Below, one piece after another: positions 53,532 to 62,715 of a DNA stretch of 64,000 nt (position 1 is the stretch's first letter; each line of letters opens with the position of its first letter). The DNA is from Vibrio natriegens NBRC 15636 = ATCC 14048 = DSM 759 (lineage in GTDB: Bacteria > Pseudomonadota > Gammaproteobacteria > Enterobacterales > Vibrionaceae). The stretch lies in contig NZ_CP141823.1 of NCBI RefSeq assembly GCF_035621455.1, positions 1,240,001 to 1,304,000 of the forward strand. The letters are read 5' to 3'. The notes below the pieces were generated by a model. The model was not told the origin of the DNA. It saw only the letters and a list, made by a program, of their open reading frames with translations, and made no database searches. The position numbers were made by a program, and so were the translations under genes.

Positions 53532-54734
53532 TTACTTGCTAAATTCACCATGTGGGTCAATAACAAATTTCTTAGCTGCGCCGCCATCAAAGTCGGCATA
53601 ACCTTGAGGTGCTTGATCGAGTGAAATCATTTGTACGTTTACGGCGTCAGCAATTTTCACTTTGTCGAACAAAATTGATTGCATCAGACCACGGTGATAT
53701 TTCATTACCGGGCATTGGCCAGTATGGAAAGAATGCGATTTCGCCCAGCCAAGACCAAAGCGCATGCTCAGTGCACCTTCTTTCGCTGCTTCGTCTTTCG
53801 CACCCGGATCGTCCGTCACGTAAAGACCAGGAATACCAATCGAACCACCGGCACGCGTTACTTGCATCGCAGAGTTAAGTACTGTTGCTGGTGCTTCTTG
53901 AGTGTGACCACCACAGCCACATCCGTGCGCTTCGAAACCAACACAGTCAACAAAGCAATCAACTTCACGCTCATTCAGAATGGCTTCAATTTTGTCTTCC
54001 ATGCTGCCGTCTTCGCGTAGGTCAATGGTTTCGCAACCAAAACTACGTGCTTGCTCTAGACGATCTGGGATCATGTCTCCAACGATGACGCAAGCTGCGC
54101 CAAGTAGTTGAGCCGATACTGCTGCTGCCAGACCCACAGGACCTGCACCAGCGATATAAACGGTAGAACCAGGACCAACGCCTGCGGTTACACAGCCATG
54201 GAAACCCGTTGGGAAGATGTCAGAAAGAAGTGTTAAATCCTTAATTTTCTCTCTTGCCTGATCCGGATCTGGGAACTTAAGCAAGTTAAAGTCAGCGTAC
54301 GGTATCATTACGTACTCCGATTGGCCGCCAACCCAGCCGCCCATATCAACATAACCGTATGCCGCACCAGGACGAGCAGGGTTTACGTTGAGGCAGATAC
54401 CAGTCATGCCTGATTTACAGTTGCGGCATCGGCCACAAGCAATGTTAAACGGCACTGAAACGATATCGCCAACATCAACGAACTCGACATCGCGGCCTTT
54501 TTCTAAAATGATGCCCGTGATTTCGTGACCAAGTACTAAGCCTTCTTCAGCGGTCGTACGTCCACGTACCATATGTTGGTCGCTGCCACAGATATTAGTC
54601 GTCAGCACTTTAAGGATTACGCCGTGCTCACACTTACGATTGCCTAATGCGAGTTCTGGGTATGGAATTGACTCGACAGCAACTTTGCCCGGGCCTTTGT
54701 AAACAACGGCGCGGTTTGATTTTTCGTAGGACAT
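53532..54734 (-). CDS. fdhA: Formaldehyde dehydrogenase, glutathione-independent
   Basis: A 400-residue zinc alcohol-dehydrogenase-family enzyme close to Pseudomonas FdhA. Catalytic zinc ligands C49 and H70 (GHE), structural zinc cysteines C100, C103, C106 and C114, and the NAD-binding GAGPVG are all present, as is the long insertion (GFEAHGCGCGGHTQEAP) typical of this enzyme. It oxidises formaldehyde to formate with NAD and no glutathione. AAGGAG precedes the ATG. Monocistronic, with a long 500-bp upstream region shared with a LysR gene. Confidence 0.95.
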   Translation of the reverse strand: MSYEKSNRAVVYKGPGKVAVESIPYPELALGNRKCEHGVILKVLTTNICGSDQHMVRGRTTAEEGLVLGHEITGIILEKGRDVEFVDVGDIVSVPFNIACGRCRNCKSGMTGICLNVNPARPGAAYGYVDMGGWVGGQSEYVMIPYADFNLLKFPDPDQAREKIKDLTLLSDIFPTGFHGCVTAGVGPGSTVYIAGAGPVGLAAAVSAQLLGAACVIVGDMIPDRLEQARSFGCETIDLREDGSMEDKIEAILNEREVDCFVDCVGFEAHGCGCGGHTQEAPATVLNSAMQVTRAGGSIGIPGLYVTDDPGAKDEAAKEGALSMRFGLGWAKSHSFHTGQCPVMKYHRGLMQSILFDKVKIADAVNVQMISLDQAPQGYADFDGGAAKKFVIDPHGEFSK

Positions 54735-55234
54735 AAGGTCTCCTTGTTGAGGCTTATTATAGTTCTAGTGGTTCCTTTACCAGTGAAATCCGTTAACGAT
54801 GACAACAGCTTTAAAACTCAGATTTATCAAACCATTAGGGCGATTTTAGTCCTTGGTGACAACAGCATTTCGGCTCATGTTAGCTAAGATTTATTGGTGC
54901 TTTTCTTTAACTTTCGTGTCGGAGAATAGCGCTCACCTAATGCACATATATGTCGCATTACGCCGCATATTGGTGCGTTTACGACGTGATTGAGATAAGA
55001 AAATTGATGCTGAGATCAAGGTCACAACTGTGTCATTGAGTGAGGGTGAGTGCTCAAAAGTGCAAAATTAGGCACGTTACTTGTCCATTCAGAAAAACCT
55101 AAGTCGAGCTGTTGACCTGCCATCAGGCATTTTCCTTCATTAAAGGATATGACGAGTCTGTACTTTTCATATTCATTAGTTTCGCTATGATAGTGGAACG
55201 AATTTTGTCATTTTTGCAATAAAACGGAATTGAA
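54735..55234. promoter_or_regulatory. Divergent control region between fdhA and a LysR gene
   Basis: The 500-bp region has a 37-bp element (54941-54977) that starts TGCAC and ends TGGTGCG, seen as two 17-bp NtrC-like sites centred 20 bp apart. A further TATTGGTGC half-site lies near 54889. About 95-130 bp downstream, GGCACG-N4-TTG at 55071-55083 resembles a sigma-54 promoter on the plus strand, but the -12 element is GT rather than GC. No gene is seen. Confidence 0.4.
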
Positions 55235-56116
55235 ATGCTTACACGATCGGATGATCTCGAAATACTAGTTAATGTCATCGACAGCGGCAGCTTCTCGCTT
55301 GCCGCCGAAGTGTTAGGTATTCAAGTCGCCAAAGTTTCTCGCTCGGTTAGTAGAGTAGAAAAACAACTTGGTATTACCATCCTCAATCGAACGACGCGAC
55401 GTTTGGAACTCACGGAAGAAGGAAAGCGCTTTGTTGAATCGATTCGATTTGGCTTGCAACACCTTCGTCAGGCGGAAGAGGATTTGCTCGTCAGCCGGGT
55501 GCTCCCTAAAGGCAAGCTTCGTGTGGATGCAGCAAGTCCGTTTATGCTTAATCAATTGGTCCCGCTCACTCAGGAATTTCACGAGTGTTTTCCTGATATT
55601 GAGTTGGAATTGTCCTCAAACGAAGGTTACGTAGATTTACTTGAGAAGCGCACAGATGTCGCGATTCGAATCGGTAAACTCGCCGACTCTTCGCTGCATT
55701 CATCATTCTTGGGTAAGAGTGCGTTGTTCGTGGTGGCATCTCCCGATTATCTCGCCCGAAAAGGTTTTCCTTTTACGCCCGAAGACCTTTTACAGCACGA
55801 TATTATCGGCTTCACTTCGCCTAGGGCGTTAAATGTCTGGCCAGTGCAAGGTGTTGATTATATTGAACCTACTATTGCGTGTAGCAGTGGTGAAACGGTT
55901 CGACAACTTGTTCTCAGTGGAAATGGGGTCAGTTGTCTGTCTGGATATATGGTAAAGAAGGATATTGCCGCAGGGCGATTAGTGGTGCTTTTGGACTCGT
56001 TTATGACTCGATCTTCAGAGCGTGAGTTGATCAATGCCGTGTATTACAAATCTTCACACGTCGCTCGCCGGATATCGGCGTTCATCGACTTTATCAAGCC
56101 ACGTCTGACGCTTTAG
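55235..56116 (+). CDS. LysR family regulator upstream of the OYE gene
   Basis: A 293-residue LysR protein: winged helix at 1-60 (SFSLAAEVLGIQVAKVSRSVSRVEKQLGITILNRTTRR-type) and effector domain (about 90-290). It is followed after 129 bp by an Old Yellow Enzyme gene on the same strand, so it may control that gene (inference). AAAACGGAATTG precedes the start. Confidence 0.93.
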   Translation: MLTRSDDLEILVNVIDSGSFSLAAEVLGIQVAKVSRSVSRVEKQLGITILNRTTRRLELTEEGKRFVESIRFGLQHLRQAEEDLLVSRVLPKGKLRVDAASPFMLNQLVPLTQEFHECFPDIELELSSNEGYVDLLEKRTDVAIRIGKLADSSLHSSFLGKSALFVVASPDYLARKGFPFTPEDLLQHDIIGFTSPRALNVWPVQGVDYIEPTIACSSGETVRQLVLSGNGVSCLSGYMVKKDIAAGRLVVLLDSFMTRSSERELINAVYYKSSHVARRISAFIDFIKPRLTL

Positions 56117-56245
56117 TTCCATCTGTCATTTCTCCTGTTACTTTTGCAATTATTGCAAAAATGTTTTGTCCTTTTGCTGCTTAATTGATGTGAGCTGCGT
56201 TGTTAAACTCCGCTAAAACGTATTCAGATATCAATAGAGGCTCTT

Positions 56246-57346
56246 ATGACTGACGCATTATTTCAACCGCTCAAAGTAGGTCGATTCCAGTTAGCTAACC
56301 GTATCGTTATGCCGCCAATGACTCGTTCAAGAGCGACTCAACCACATGATGCGGCAAATGAATTGATGGCCAAGTATTATGCTCAGCGAGCGAGTGCGGG
56401 CCTGATCGTCAGCGAAGGGACTCAAATTGCGCCTAACGGTAAAGGGTATGCGTGGACGCCTGGTATATACAGTGAAGAGCAAATCGCGGGTTGGAAAAAA
56501 GTGACAGATGCCGTGCATGCTGAAGGCGGTGTCATTTTTGCGCAGCTCTGGCATGTGGGGCGCGTTACCCATCCAGATAACATTCTTGGCGAACAACCTA
56601 TTTCAGCATCAGCCATTCGTGCTGAAGGGGTTAAAGTTTTTATTGATAATGGTACGGATGCACCCGGTTTTGTTGATACTGCTGAGCCAAGAGCAATGAC
56701 AGAAGAGGATATTCAGCAGGTCATTGGTCAATTTCATCAAGCAGCAAAGAATGCGTTGCTAGCCGGATTTGATGGTATCGAACTTCATGCTGCGAATGGT
56801 TATCTGATCAATCAGTTTATCGACTCTGAATCGAATCACCGTACGGACATGTATGGCGGCAGTTTACCGAATCGACTCCGTTTTCTTGACGAAGTGGTAA
56901 CCGCACTGTGTGATGCGATTGGTTCTGACCGCGTTGGTGTGCGTCTGGCACCACTGACAACATTAAATGGAACGGTGGATGCGAATCCTGCTGAAACTTA
57001 TGTTGCGGCAGCAAAATTGCTCAATCAACATGACATTGCGTATTTGCACATCGCAGAAGCAGACTGGGAAGATGCCCCTCTGATGCCCGTTACCTTCAAG
57101 CGGGAATTACGTGACGTTTTCTCTGGGACCATCATCTATGCGGGTAAATACAACGTGGAAAAAGCAGTTCAAGCTTTGGATTTAGGTTTGGCAGATATGA
57201 TTGGGTTTGGACGACCATTTGTGTCAAACCCAGATTTACCAGCCCGAATTAAACATGGTCACCCTTGGGCATCTCATCACCCTGACACTCTGTTTGGTGG
57301 CGGCGAAAAAGGGTTGATTGATTACCCAACTTATTCTGAGAGCTAA
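56246..57346 (+). CDS. Old Yellow Enzyme family alkene reductase (NemA-like)
   Basis: A 366-residue FMN-dependent OYE. Active-site H181 and N184 are in HAANGYLINQF with Y186 as the usual proton donor; the N-terminal MPPMTRSRA segment contacts FMN. It reduces activated C=C bonds (for example N-ethylmaleimide, enones) and nitro-esters with NADPH. The length matches E. coli NemA (365). It is probably a detoxification enzyme with the upstream LysR regulator. A terminator follows. Confidence 0.95.
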   Translation: MTDALFQPLKVGRFQLANRIVMPPMTRSRATQPHDAANELMAKYYAQRASAGLIVSEGTQIAPNGKGYAWTPGIYSEEQIAGWKKVTDAVHAEGGVIFAQLWHVGRVTHPDNILGEQPISASAIRAEGVKVFIDNGTDAPGFVDTAEPRAMTEEDIQQVIGQFHQAAKNALLAGFDGIELHAANGYLINQFIDSESNHRTDMYGGSLPNRLRFLDEVVTALCDAIGSDRVGVRLAPLTTLNGTVDANPAETYVAAAKLLNQHDIAYLHIAEADWEDAPLMPVTFKRELRDVFSGTIIYAGKYNVEKAVQALDLGLADMIGFGRPFVSNPDLPARIKHGHPWASHHPDTLFGGGEKGLIDYPTYSES

Positions 57347-57371
57347 TCTCCATTTAAGCTACGTTCATGTT

Positions 57372-57396
57372 AAGCCTCTTCAGTGAGGCTTTTCTA
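57372..57396 (+). terminator. Intrinsic terminator of the OYE gene
   Basis: AAGCCTC (57372-57378) pairs with GAGGCTT (57385-57391), followed by TTCT. Confidence 0.75.
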
Positions 57397-57607
57397 GCCT
57401 TTGGGGGCGGGAAATAGTTTGGAGTGTCTCTACAGATCATTGATAGTTAGCTACTTAATGGTGTCATATAACCTGATCATTTCATTCTCCTCGCTGGTAT
57501 AAGTCGTTTGAACGAGTCGCAAAGTTTCATCTTCAAATAACCGTTCCTTTTTGAGGATGTACTAAGCTACTTAGACAGCCATCAACATAATACAAAAAGG
57601 AATTGTT

Positions 57608-58351
57608 ATGAAAATCAGGCTCATTGGGTTGGCACTTCTTGCTGCGGCTGGCAGCTGCTCTGTTTCTGCTGGTGAGAACGTGGTTTACCAAGTTGGCGAT
57701 GTTTCTTACGAAGGGTATTGGGCTAAAGTTGACGATAATGCTCCGCTCGTGTTGTTGGTCCATGACTGGGACGGGCTGACCGAGTACGAAGAAAAGAGAG
57801 CACAAATGCTTAACGACATGGGTTACAACGTATTTGCTGCTGATCTGTTTGGTCAAGGAGTACGCCCAACTAAAGTGGAAGATAAAAGGCAGCATACCGG
57901 GGAGCTTTATAAGGACAGGGAAAAGCTGAGAAAGCTAATGAACGCTAGCTTGGCAGAAGCGGGTAAGCTGGGTGGCAATTTAGATAACACGGTTGTGATG
58001 GGGTACTGCTTTGGCGGTGCGGCAGTACTGGAGTCTGCACGATCTGGCATGAATGTGAAAGGCTTCGTTACTTTCCATGGTGGCCTTAAAACACCAGAAG
58101 GTCAAAGCTATGCAGAGACTAAAGCTCCGGTTCTTATTCTTCATGGCACGGCTGATACTGCAATACCAATGAGCGAATTTGCTCAGTTGGCTGACGAACT
58201 CGAGCAAAACAAAGTTCCACATGAAATGGTGGCTTACGGCGGTGCACCTCATGCCTTCACCGTGTGGGACTCCGATCGTTATCGTAAAGATGCGGATGAA
58301 AAGTCTTGGCAAGCATTCTCTAGCTTCTTGACCGCGAATACGACTAAGTAA
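57608..58351 (+). CDS. Secreted dienelactone-hydrolase family protein
   Basis: A 247-residue hydrolase with a signal peptide (MKIRLIGLALLAAAGSCSVSA, then GEN) and the dienelactone hydrolase fold. The nucleophile is C134 in GYCFGG; the acid lies in the GTADTAIPM region and the histidine in GGAPHAFTVWD. Unlike classical cytosolic DLH it should act in the periplasm. The substrate is unknown. AAAGGAA precedes the ATG. It is the third hydrolase in the window with cysteine at the elbow. Confidence 0.92.
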   Translation: MKIRLIGLALLAAAGSCSVSAGENVVYQVGDVSYEGYWAKVDDNAPLVLLVHDWDGLTEYEEKRAQMLNDMGYNVFAADLFGQGVRPTKVEDKRQHTGELYKDREKLRKLMNASLAEAGKLGGNLDNTVVMGYCFGGAAVLESARSGMNVKGFVTFHGGLKTPEGQSYAETKAPVLILHGTADTAIPMSEFAQLADELEQNKVPHEMVAYGGAPHAFTVWDSDRYRKDADEKSWQAFSSFLTANTTK

Positions 58352-58386
58352 AGTTAAAGCATCACTTAGCATCTCATCAAAACTAA

Positions 58387-58417
58387 AAGGCTACCAAGAT
58401 TCACGGTAGCCTTCTTA
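58387..58417 (+). terminator. Intrinsic terminator of the DLH-like gene
   Basis: AAGGCTACC (58387-58395) pairs with GGTAGCCTT (58405-58413), followed by CTTCTT. Confidence 0.7.
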
Positions 58418-58486
58418 CTGTCTGTACTTCTTTCCTTTACAATTCAACCCTGATTTACTGAAGCACAATTATAAAAGGACTTTTTC

Positions 58487-59332
58487 ATGCTTCTTGATGC
58501 CACCGTCTGGGTATGGCTACCCCTTTTGTTTGCGACAGCTACAGCTTTCACTCGACATAAATTGACGGCGATATTGCTGTTACTCGTGGCTCTGGTATGT
58601 GCTCTTATCGTTGACCGCATCGAGTTAATCGCGTTTATTACGGCATTGTTTGTGCTCGCTACTGCCTACCAATTACCCAGTCTTGCTAACAACCTGCAGA
58701 GTAGGTGGGTTTACTATAGTGGCTGGGCACTTGTTCTGATTTGGTGTGCGGTGCTGTTTACCCACGCTATGCCGGGATTTAATAACCTCCAAGTGCTTGA
58801 TGATGTTAAATCGGGCCCGCAAAGTATTCCCTTCTCAATGTATTTGAATTTGGATAAACCACTCGCCTTTTTTGCTCTTCTACTCGCTTACCCGAAGTTA
58901 TTGGGGGAAACAAAGCGAATCGAATTTAAGCATATTTTATTGATACTGGTTCCGTTGCTCAGCTTACTGCCAATTGCGAGTTTTTTGGGGGCGCTGAAGG
59001 TGGAACTGAGCCTACCTGGCTGGTGGTGGTTATTTGCTGTTAATAACTTGATGATTACCTGCGTTGCGGAAGAAGCATTGTTTCGTGGGTTGATTCAACA
59101 ATCTCTGGGCCGTCGTTTTAACTGGAAAGTTGGCTTGGTAGTTGCGGGTGTGTTGTTTGGTGTCGCGCATATCGCTGGTGGCGGATTACTTGTCTTATTC
59201 GCGACGCTTGCAGGGTTAGGCTATGGGTTGATTTTCTACGTGACTGGCCGATTATGGTGTGCGGTATTGGCGCATTTTCTGTTCAACTTTGCTCATCTAG
59301 TTTTCTTTACCTATCCGGCAGCCGCGCAATGA
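58487..59332 (+). CDS. CPBP family intramembrane metalloprotease
   Basis: A 281-residue inner-membrane protein with about eight helices. The CPBP (ABI/CAAX-type) active site is complete: E195-E196-x-x-x-R200 (AEEALFRG), H228 (FGVAHIAGGG) and H263 (VLAHFLFNF). Family members cut membrane peptides or are involved in bacteriocin self-immunity. AAAGGAC precedes the ATG. No bacteriocin neighbour is visible. Confidence 0.92.
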   Translation: MLLDATVWVWLPLLFATATAFTRHKLTAILLLLVALVCALIVDRIELIAFITALFVLATAYQLPSLANNLQSRWVYYSGWALVLIWCAVLFTHAMPGFNNLQVLDDVKSGPQSIPFSMYLNLDKPLAFFALLLAYPKLLGETKRIEFKHILLILVPLLSLLPIASFLGALKVELSLPGWWWLFAVNNLMITCVAEEALFRGLIQQSLGRRFNWKVGLVVAGVLFGVAHIAGGGLLVLFATLAGLGYGLIFYVTGRLWCAVLAHFLFNFAHLVFFTYPAAAQ

Positions 59333-59365
59333 TTGTTATCGTGTAACTCTTCGGTGTGAAAAGAG

Positions 59366-59405
59366 ATTCAACCGTGGCCAAGGTTGTTTGGCCACAATAG
59401 TTGAA
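59366..59405. terminator. Stem-loop between CPBP and the D-amino-acid operon
   Basis: GTGGCCAA/TTGGCCAC (59374-59381 with 59388-59395), inside ATTCAAC/GTTGAAT outer arms (59366-59372 with 59399-59405). There is no T-run; it lies between convergent genes. Confidence 0.55.
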
Positions 59406-59418
59406 TAGTATGTTGGAG

Positions 59419-60276
59419 TTAAACCGCCAGTTCTTTTGACGTCTTAATGTAAATATCACGCAGCCTTAATGCGATTTCACCAGGTTTGCCACTGCCAATT
59501 GGCTTATCATCGATTGCTACGACAGGCCACACGAAGGTTGTTGCAGAGCTGATAAACGCTTCTTTCGCCTGATAAGCTTCTTCGATGGTGAAGAAACGCT
59601 CTTCAATGGTTAAATTCAGCTCTTTAGCGAGTGTCATTAATGATGCACGGGTGATTCCGTGCAGAATATCATTGCTTAGCGGGCGAGTGACCAGCACATC
59701 ATCTTGGGTAACAATATAGGCGTTACTTGAACCACCTTCGGTAACATAACCGTTTTCAATTAGCCAAACGTCTTCCGCGCCAGCTTCGTGTGCGATTTGT
59801 TTCGCTAAGCACGCGGGTAACAAGCTGGTGGTTTTAATATCACGTCGACGCCAGCGAATATCATTAAACGAAATGACTTTAATCCCTGTCTGAGCTTTAG
59901 GACTATCAATCAGATTGCGTGATTGAGTAAACAGCACCAGCGTGGGTTCAATCTTGTCACTGTATGAAAAGTCGCGGTCACCTTCATTCCCGCGAGTTAG
60001 CTGAAGATAGATTCCCCCTTCCACTAAACTGTTTTTTTCAATTAGCTGTCGCTGAATATCCATCAACTGTTCACCAGTGACTGGCATCTTAATGCCTAGC
60101 TCTTTAGCCGAACGTTCTAAGCGGGCAAGGTGACCTTCGTGGTCAATCAATTTACCATCTAATACTGCCGTTACTTCATAGACCGCATCTGCAAAGAGGA
60201 ATCCTCTGTCAAATACGGAAACTTTTGCTTCACTTTCAGCGAGAAACTTTCCATTGAGGTATACAATTCGTTCCAT
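59419..60276 (-). CDS. D-amino-acid transaminase (class IV PLP)
   Basis: A 285-residue class IV aminotransferase of the Dat group. The PLP lysine is K148 (DIKTTSLLPA) and the fold-type-IV glutamate is E180 (YVTEGGSSN); active-site Tyr33 (AVYEV) and Arg95 (LTRG) are present. It converts D-amino acids plus 2-oxoglutarate to keto acids plus D-glutamate. The ATG at 60276 has AAGGGGA upstream and starts 10 bp after dgcA ends. A longer in-frame start at 60378 would overlap dgcA and is rejected. It closes the dgcN-dgcA operon and feeds it D-glutamate. Confidence 0.93.
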   Translation of the reverse strand: MERIVYLNGKFLAESEAKVSVFDRGFLFADAVYEVTAVLDGKLIDHEGHLARLERSAKELGIKMPVTGEQLMDIQRQLIEKNSLVEGGIYLQLTRGNEGDRDFSYSDKIEPTLVLFTQSRNLIDSPKAQTGIKVISFNDIRWRRRDIKTTSLLPACLAKQIAHEAGAEDVWLIENGYVTEGGSSNAYIVTQDDVLVTRPLSNDILHGITRASLMTLAKELNLTIEERFFTIEEAYQAKEAFISSATTFVWPVVAIDDKPIGSGKPGEIALRLRDIYIKTSKELAV

Positions 60277-60286
60277 TACTTTCCCC

Positions 60287-61261
60287 TTATCCCCACAATT
60301 TTCTGTCGAAAGGCAGCATAGAGTTGTTTTCGAACTCAAAGCCATGTTCGATATCTTCACTGAGCAGCAGTGGACCATCTAAATCGACGACTTCCGCTCC
60401 TTGGGCGACGACAAATGCTGGCGCCATACTTAATGAAGAAGCCACCATGCACCCGACCATAATACGTAGACCTGCCGCTTGAGCCTGTTCTTTCAGTGCC
60501 AGAGCTTCAGTTAAGCCACCCGTTTTATCGAGCTTTATATTGATCATGTCATATCGACCAATGATCTTTGGTAGACTCATTCGATCATGACAAGATTCGT
60601 CGGCACAAATTGCTATCGGTCGTTCAAGGTCATCCAATATATGATCGTCTTCGGCATGAAACGGCTGCTCAATCATTGAAACATCCAGCTTTAATAGTTC
60701 AGGTATGAGCTGATTATAGGTCTCTAACGTCCATGCTTCGTTGGCATCCAGAATGATCGCAGAGTTGGGCGCACCGCGGCGCACTGCCTGAACACGCTCA
60801 AGATCTTCTGCACCACCTAATTTCAGTTTAAGCAGTGGTCGATGAGAATGCTCAATTGCCTTTTTCTCCATATTTTCTGGGGTATCCAAAGAGAGGGTGT
60901 ACGCTGTGGTTAGTTCACCTGCTGCCAAACCAATTTTTTCCCAGATAGACTGGTTTGCGGTTTTACATTCCAAATCCCACAGAGCGCAGTCGACGGCATT
61001 ACGCGCTGCGCCCGATGGTAATAACGGTTGCAACTCTTCTCGGCTTATCCCAGCTTCAATATCAGGGATGATGCTTTCTATCTCTGCCAACACATTTTGA
61101 ATAGATTCACCGTATCGGCCATATGGGACACATTCGCCACGTCCTTTCAAGCCTTGGTGTTCTATTTCAACAATGATGGTTTCTGCGTGGGTTTTACTAC
61201 CCCTAGAGATAGTAAAACTACCGAGAATCGGCCAACTTTTCGTTTCAAGACTAACCTTCAT
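60287..61261 (-). CDS. dgcA: N-acetyl-D-glutamate racemase DgcA (enolase superfamily)
   Basis: A 324-residue enolase-superfamily epimerase, similar to L-Ala-D/L-Glu epimerases. Catalytic lysines are K145-x-K147 (LLKLKLGG) and K243/K246 (NIKLDKTGG); metal ligands D172 (LDANEAW), E198 (IEQPF) and D221 (CADESCHD) are intact. Because it directly follows dgcN (1-bp overlap TAATG) it is taken as DgcA, which racemises N-acetyl-D-glutamate to N-acetyl-L-glutamate in marine Proteobacteria, rather than a dipeptide epimerase. Confidence 0.92.
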   Translation of the reverse strand: MKVSLETKSWPILGSFTISRGSKTHAETIIVEIEHQGLKGRGECVPYGRYGESIQNVLAEIESIIPDIEAGISREELQPLLPSGAARNAVDCALWDLECKTANQSIWEKIGLAAGELTTAYTLSLDTPENMEKKAIEHSHRPLLKLKLGGAEDLERVQAVRRGAPNSAIILDANEAWTLETYNQLIPELLKLDVSMIEQPFHAEDDHILDDLERPIAICADESCHDRMSLPKIIGRYDMINIKLDKTGGLTEALALKEQAQAAGLRIMVGCMVASSLSMAPAFVVAQGAEVVDLDGPLLLSEDIEHGFEFENNSMLPFDRKLWG

Positions 61262-62265
61262 TACAGCTCCGCTAATTTATCTACGATACGCGCTACGCCT
61301 TGACGGAATGGATCGACAACTGGCAAGCCTACTTCAGACTCAACGCTATCCATGTATTCCATCGCTTCACTTTCTGACAGGCCTGAAGTGTTGATTGAGA
61401 TACCGACAAATTGGACATTTGGATTGGTGAGTTTTGCGGTGGCAATATTGGCTTCCATACAAGCTTTGATATCCGGCAATGGATAATCAGGCAGGCCACG
61501 CATATGGGTGCGAGTCGGCTCATGACACAACACTAAAGCGTCTGCTTGAGAGCCATGGATAAGACCTGTGGTAACACCTGCAAATGAAGCGTGGAATAAC
61601 GATCCTTGGCCTTCTATGACATCCCAATGTTGTGGATCATTTTCTGGCGCGATGGTTTCAATAGCACCGGCAATGAAATCGGCGACCACACAGTCTGCAC
61701 TCACACCATCACCAGTGATCAGAATACCCGTCTGACCGGTGGCGCGAAAATCAGCATCGATGCCTCGCTCTTTCATTTCTTTCTCGATCGCCAGCGAGGT
61801 ATACATTTTGCCTACCGAGCAGTCTGTACCTACCGTTAGTAGGCGTTTGCCTGAACGTTTCTTACCGTTTGCGACAGGGTAGGTTTGTGTTGGATAGCGA
61901 ACATCGAAAAGGCTGCAGCCATTTTTCTTTGCACTCTCTACCAGTTCTGGAATGTCGCTTAATTTATTATGTAAACCTGCAGCGATATCCATACCTGATT
62001 CAAGTGCTTCGATCAGGACCGAAATCCACTCCTCAGAAATCACGCCACCTCGGTTAGCAACGCCAATAACCAATGTTTTGGCGCCCGCCTCAACAGCTTG
62101 TGCCACACTTAGATCGTCAAGACCAACATCAGCGTTACAACCCTCAAGGCGTAATTGTCCAACACAATGTTCTGGTCGCCACGTTTTGATTCCCTGTGCT
62201 ACTTTCGCTGCTAAAGCATCTGCAGCATCGCCTAAAAATAATAGATAAGGTTGTTTAAGTTCCAT
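61261..62265 (-). CDS. dgcN: D-glutamate N-acetyltransferase DgcN (DUF1611 family)
   Basis: A 334-residue DUF1611 protein of the DgcN type. A Rossmann-like N-terminal domain (LFLGDAADALAAKVAQGI) is followed by a P-loop-like domain with GTDCSVGK (146-153) and HIEGQGSLFHASFAGVT-type segments (VIEGQGSLFHASF). DgcN acetylates D-glutamate with acetyl-CoA. It is first in the dgcN-dgcA-transaminase operon. GGAG is 11 bp before the ATG. The 1.06-kb upstream region contains a sigma-54-like promoter and ARG-box- and NtrC-like sites. Confidence 0.92.
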   Translation of the reverse strand: MELKQPYLLFLGDAADALAAKVAQGIKTWRPEHCVGQLRLEGCNADVGLDDLSVAQAVEAGAKTLVIGVANRGGVISEEWISVLIEALESGMDIAAGLHNKLSDIPELVESAKKNGCSLFDVRYPTQTYPVANGKKRSGKRLLTVGTDCSVGKMYTSLAIEKEMKERGIDADFRATGQTGILITGDGVSADCVVADFIAGAIETIAPENDPQHWDVIEGQGSLFHASFAGVTTGLIHGSQADALVLCHEPTRTHMRGLPDYPLPDIKACMEANIATAKLTNPNVQFVGISINTSGLSESEAMEYMDSVESEVGLPVVDPFRQGVARIVDKLAEL

Positions 62266-62337
62266 CTTGTGTTAACTCCATGTCGTGAATTGGATTTCTT
62301 ACTAGCTTTTAATCTTGCTTCTCAATACAAACTACAG

Positions 62338-62353
62338 TGCAAAATTCGTGACA
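62338..62353 (-). promoter_or_regulatory. Sigma-54-like promoter of the dgcN operon
   Basis: Read on the minus strand, TGTCACGAATTTTGCA matches the sigma-54 consensus TGGCACG-N4-TTGCA except for the second G of the -24 GG. The -12 TTGC is perfect and the spacing is correct. The transcript would start near 62327, leaving about a 60-nt leader. The -24 mismatch is a real weakness. Confidence 0.45.
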
Positions 62354-62439
62354 TCAACATCAGTCGATACGTGAAAATATTTAAAGTATAAGCAATGAAA
62401 CTCAAAAACATGCAATATATATTCAAATAAAATTAAATT

Positions 62440-62457
62440 AATGCATATATATTCATT
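62440..62457. promoter_or_regulatory. ARG-box-like site upstream of dgcN
   Basis: AATGCATATATATTCATT fits the ArgR consensus AATGAAT-W4-ATTCATT with one mismatch outside the W positions. A weaker partner is at 62412-62425; their centres are 30 bp apart, not the usual 21. Confidence 0.45.
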
Positions 62458-62715
62458 TTGTTTGGCTTTCATAATATTCTGATTTTAACCTTGGCGTCGC
62501 GCGTTAAATGTCGTTTATGTGTATGTCAGTAACAGATTGTGTTAGTACTTAGTGAATTACGCGTCTTATCTATAAAATAAGCTATGACTTATTCGTTGGT
62601 CATTTATACTGAGTTTAAATTAATATATAGATGATTCTATTTTGTGATGTAATTCAAATTTTCCTGGTTGGTTTTATAATTAGAGCCCAATGATATTTTT
62701 TAATATTCATCGAAA

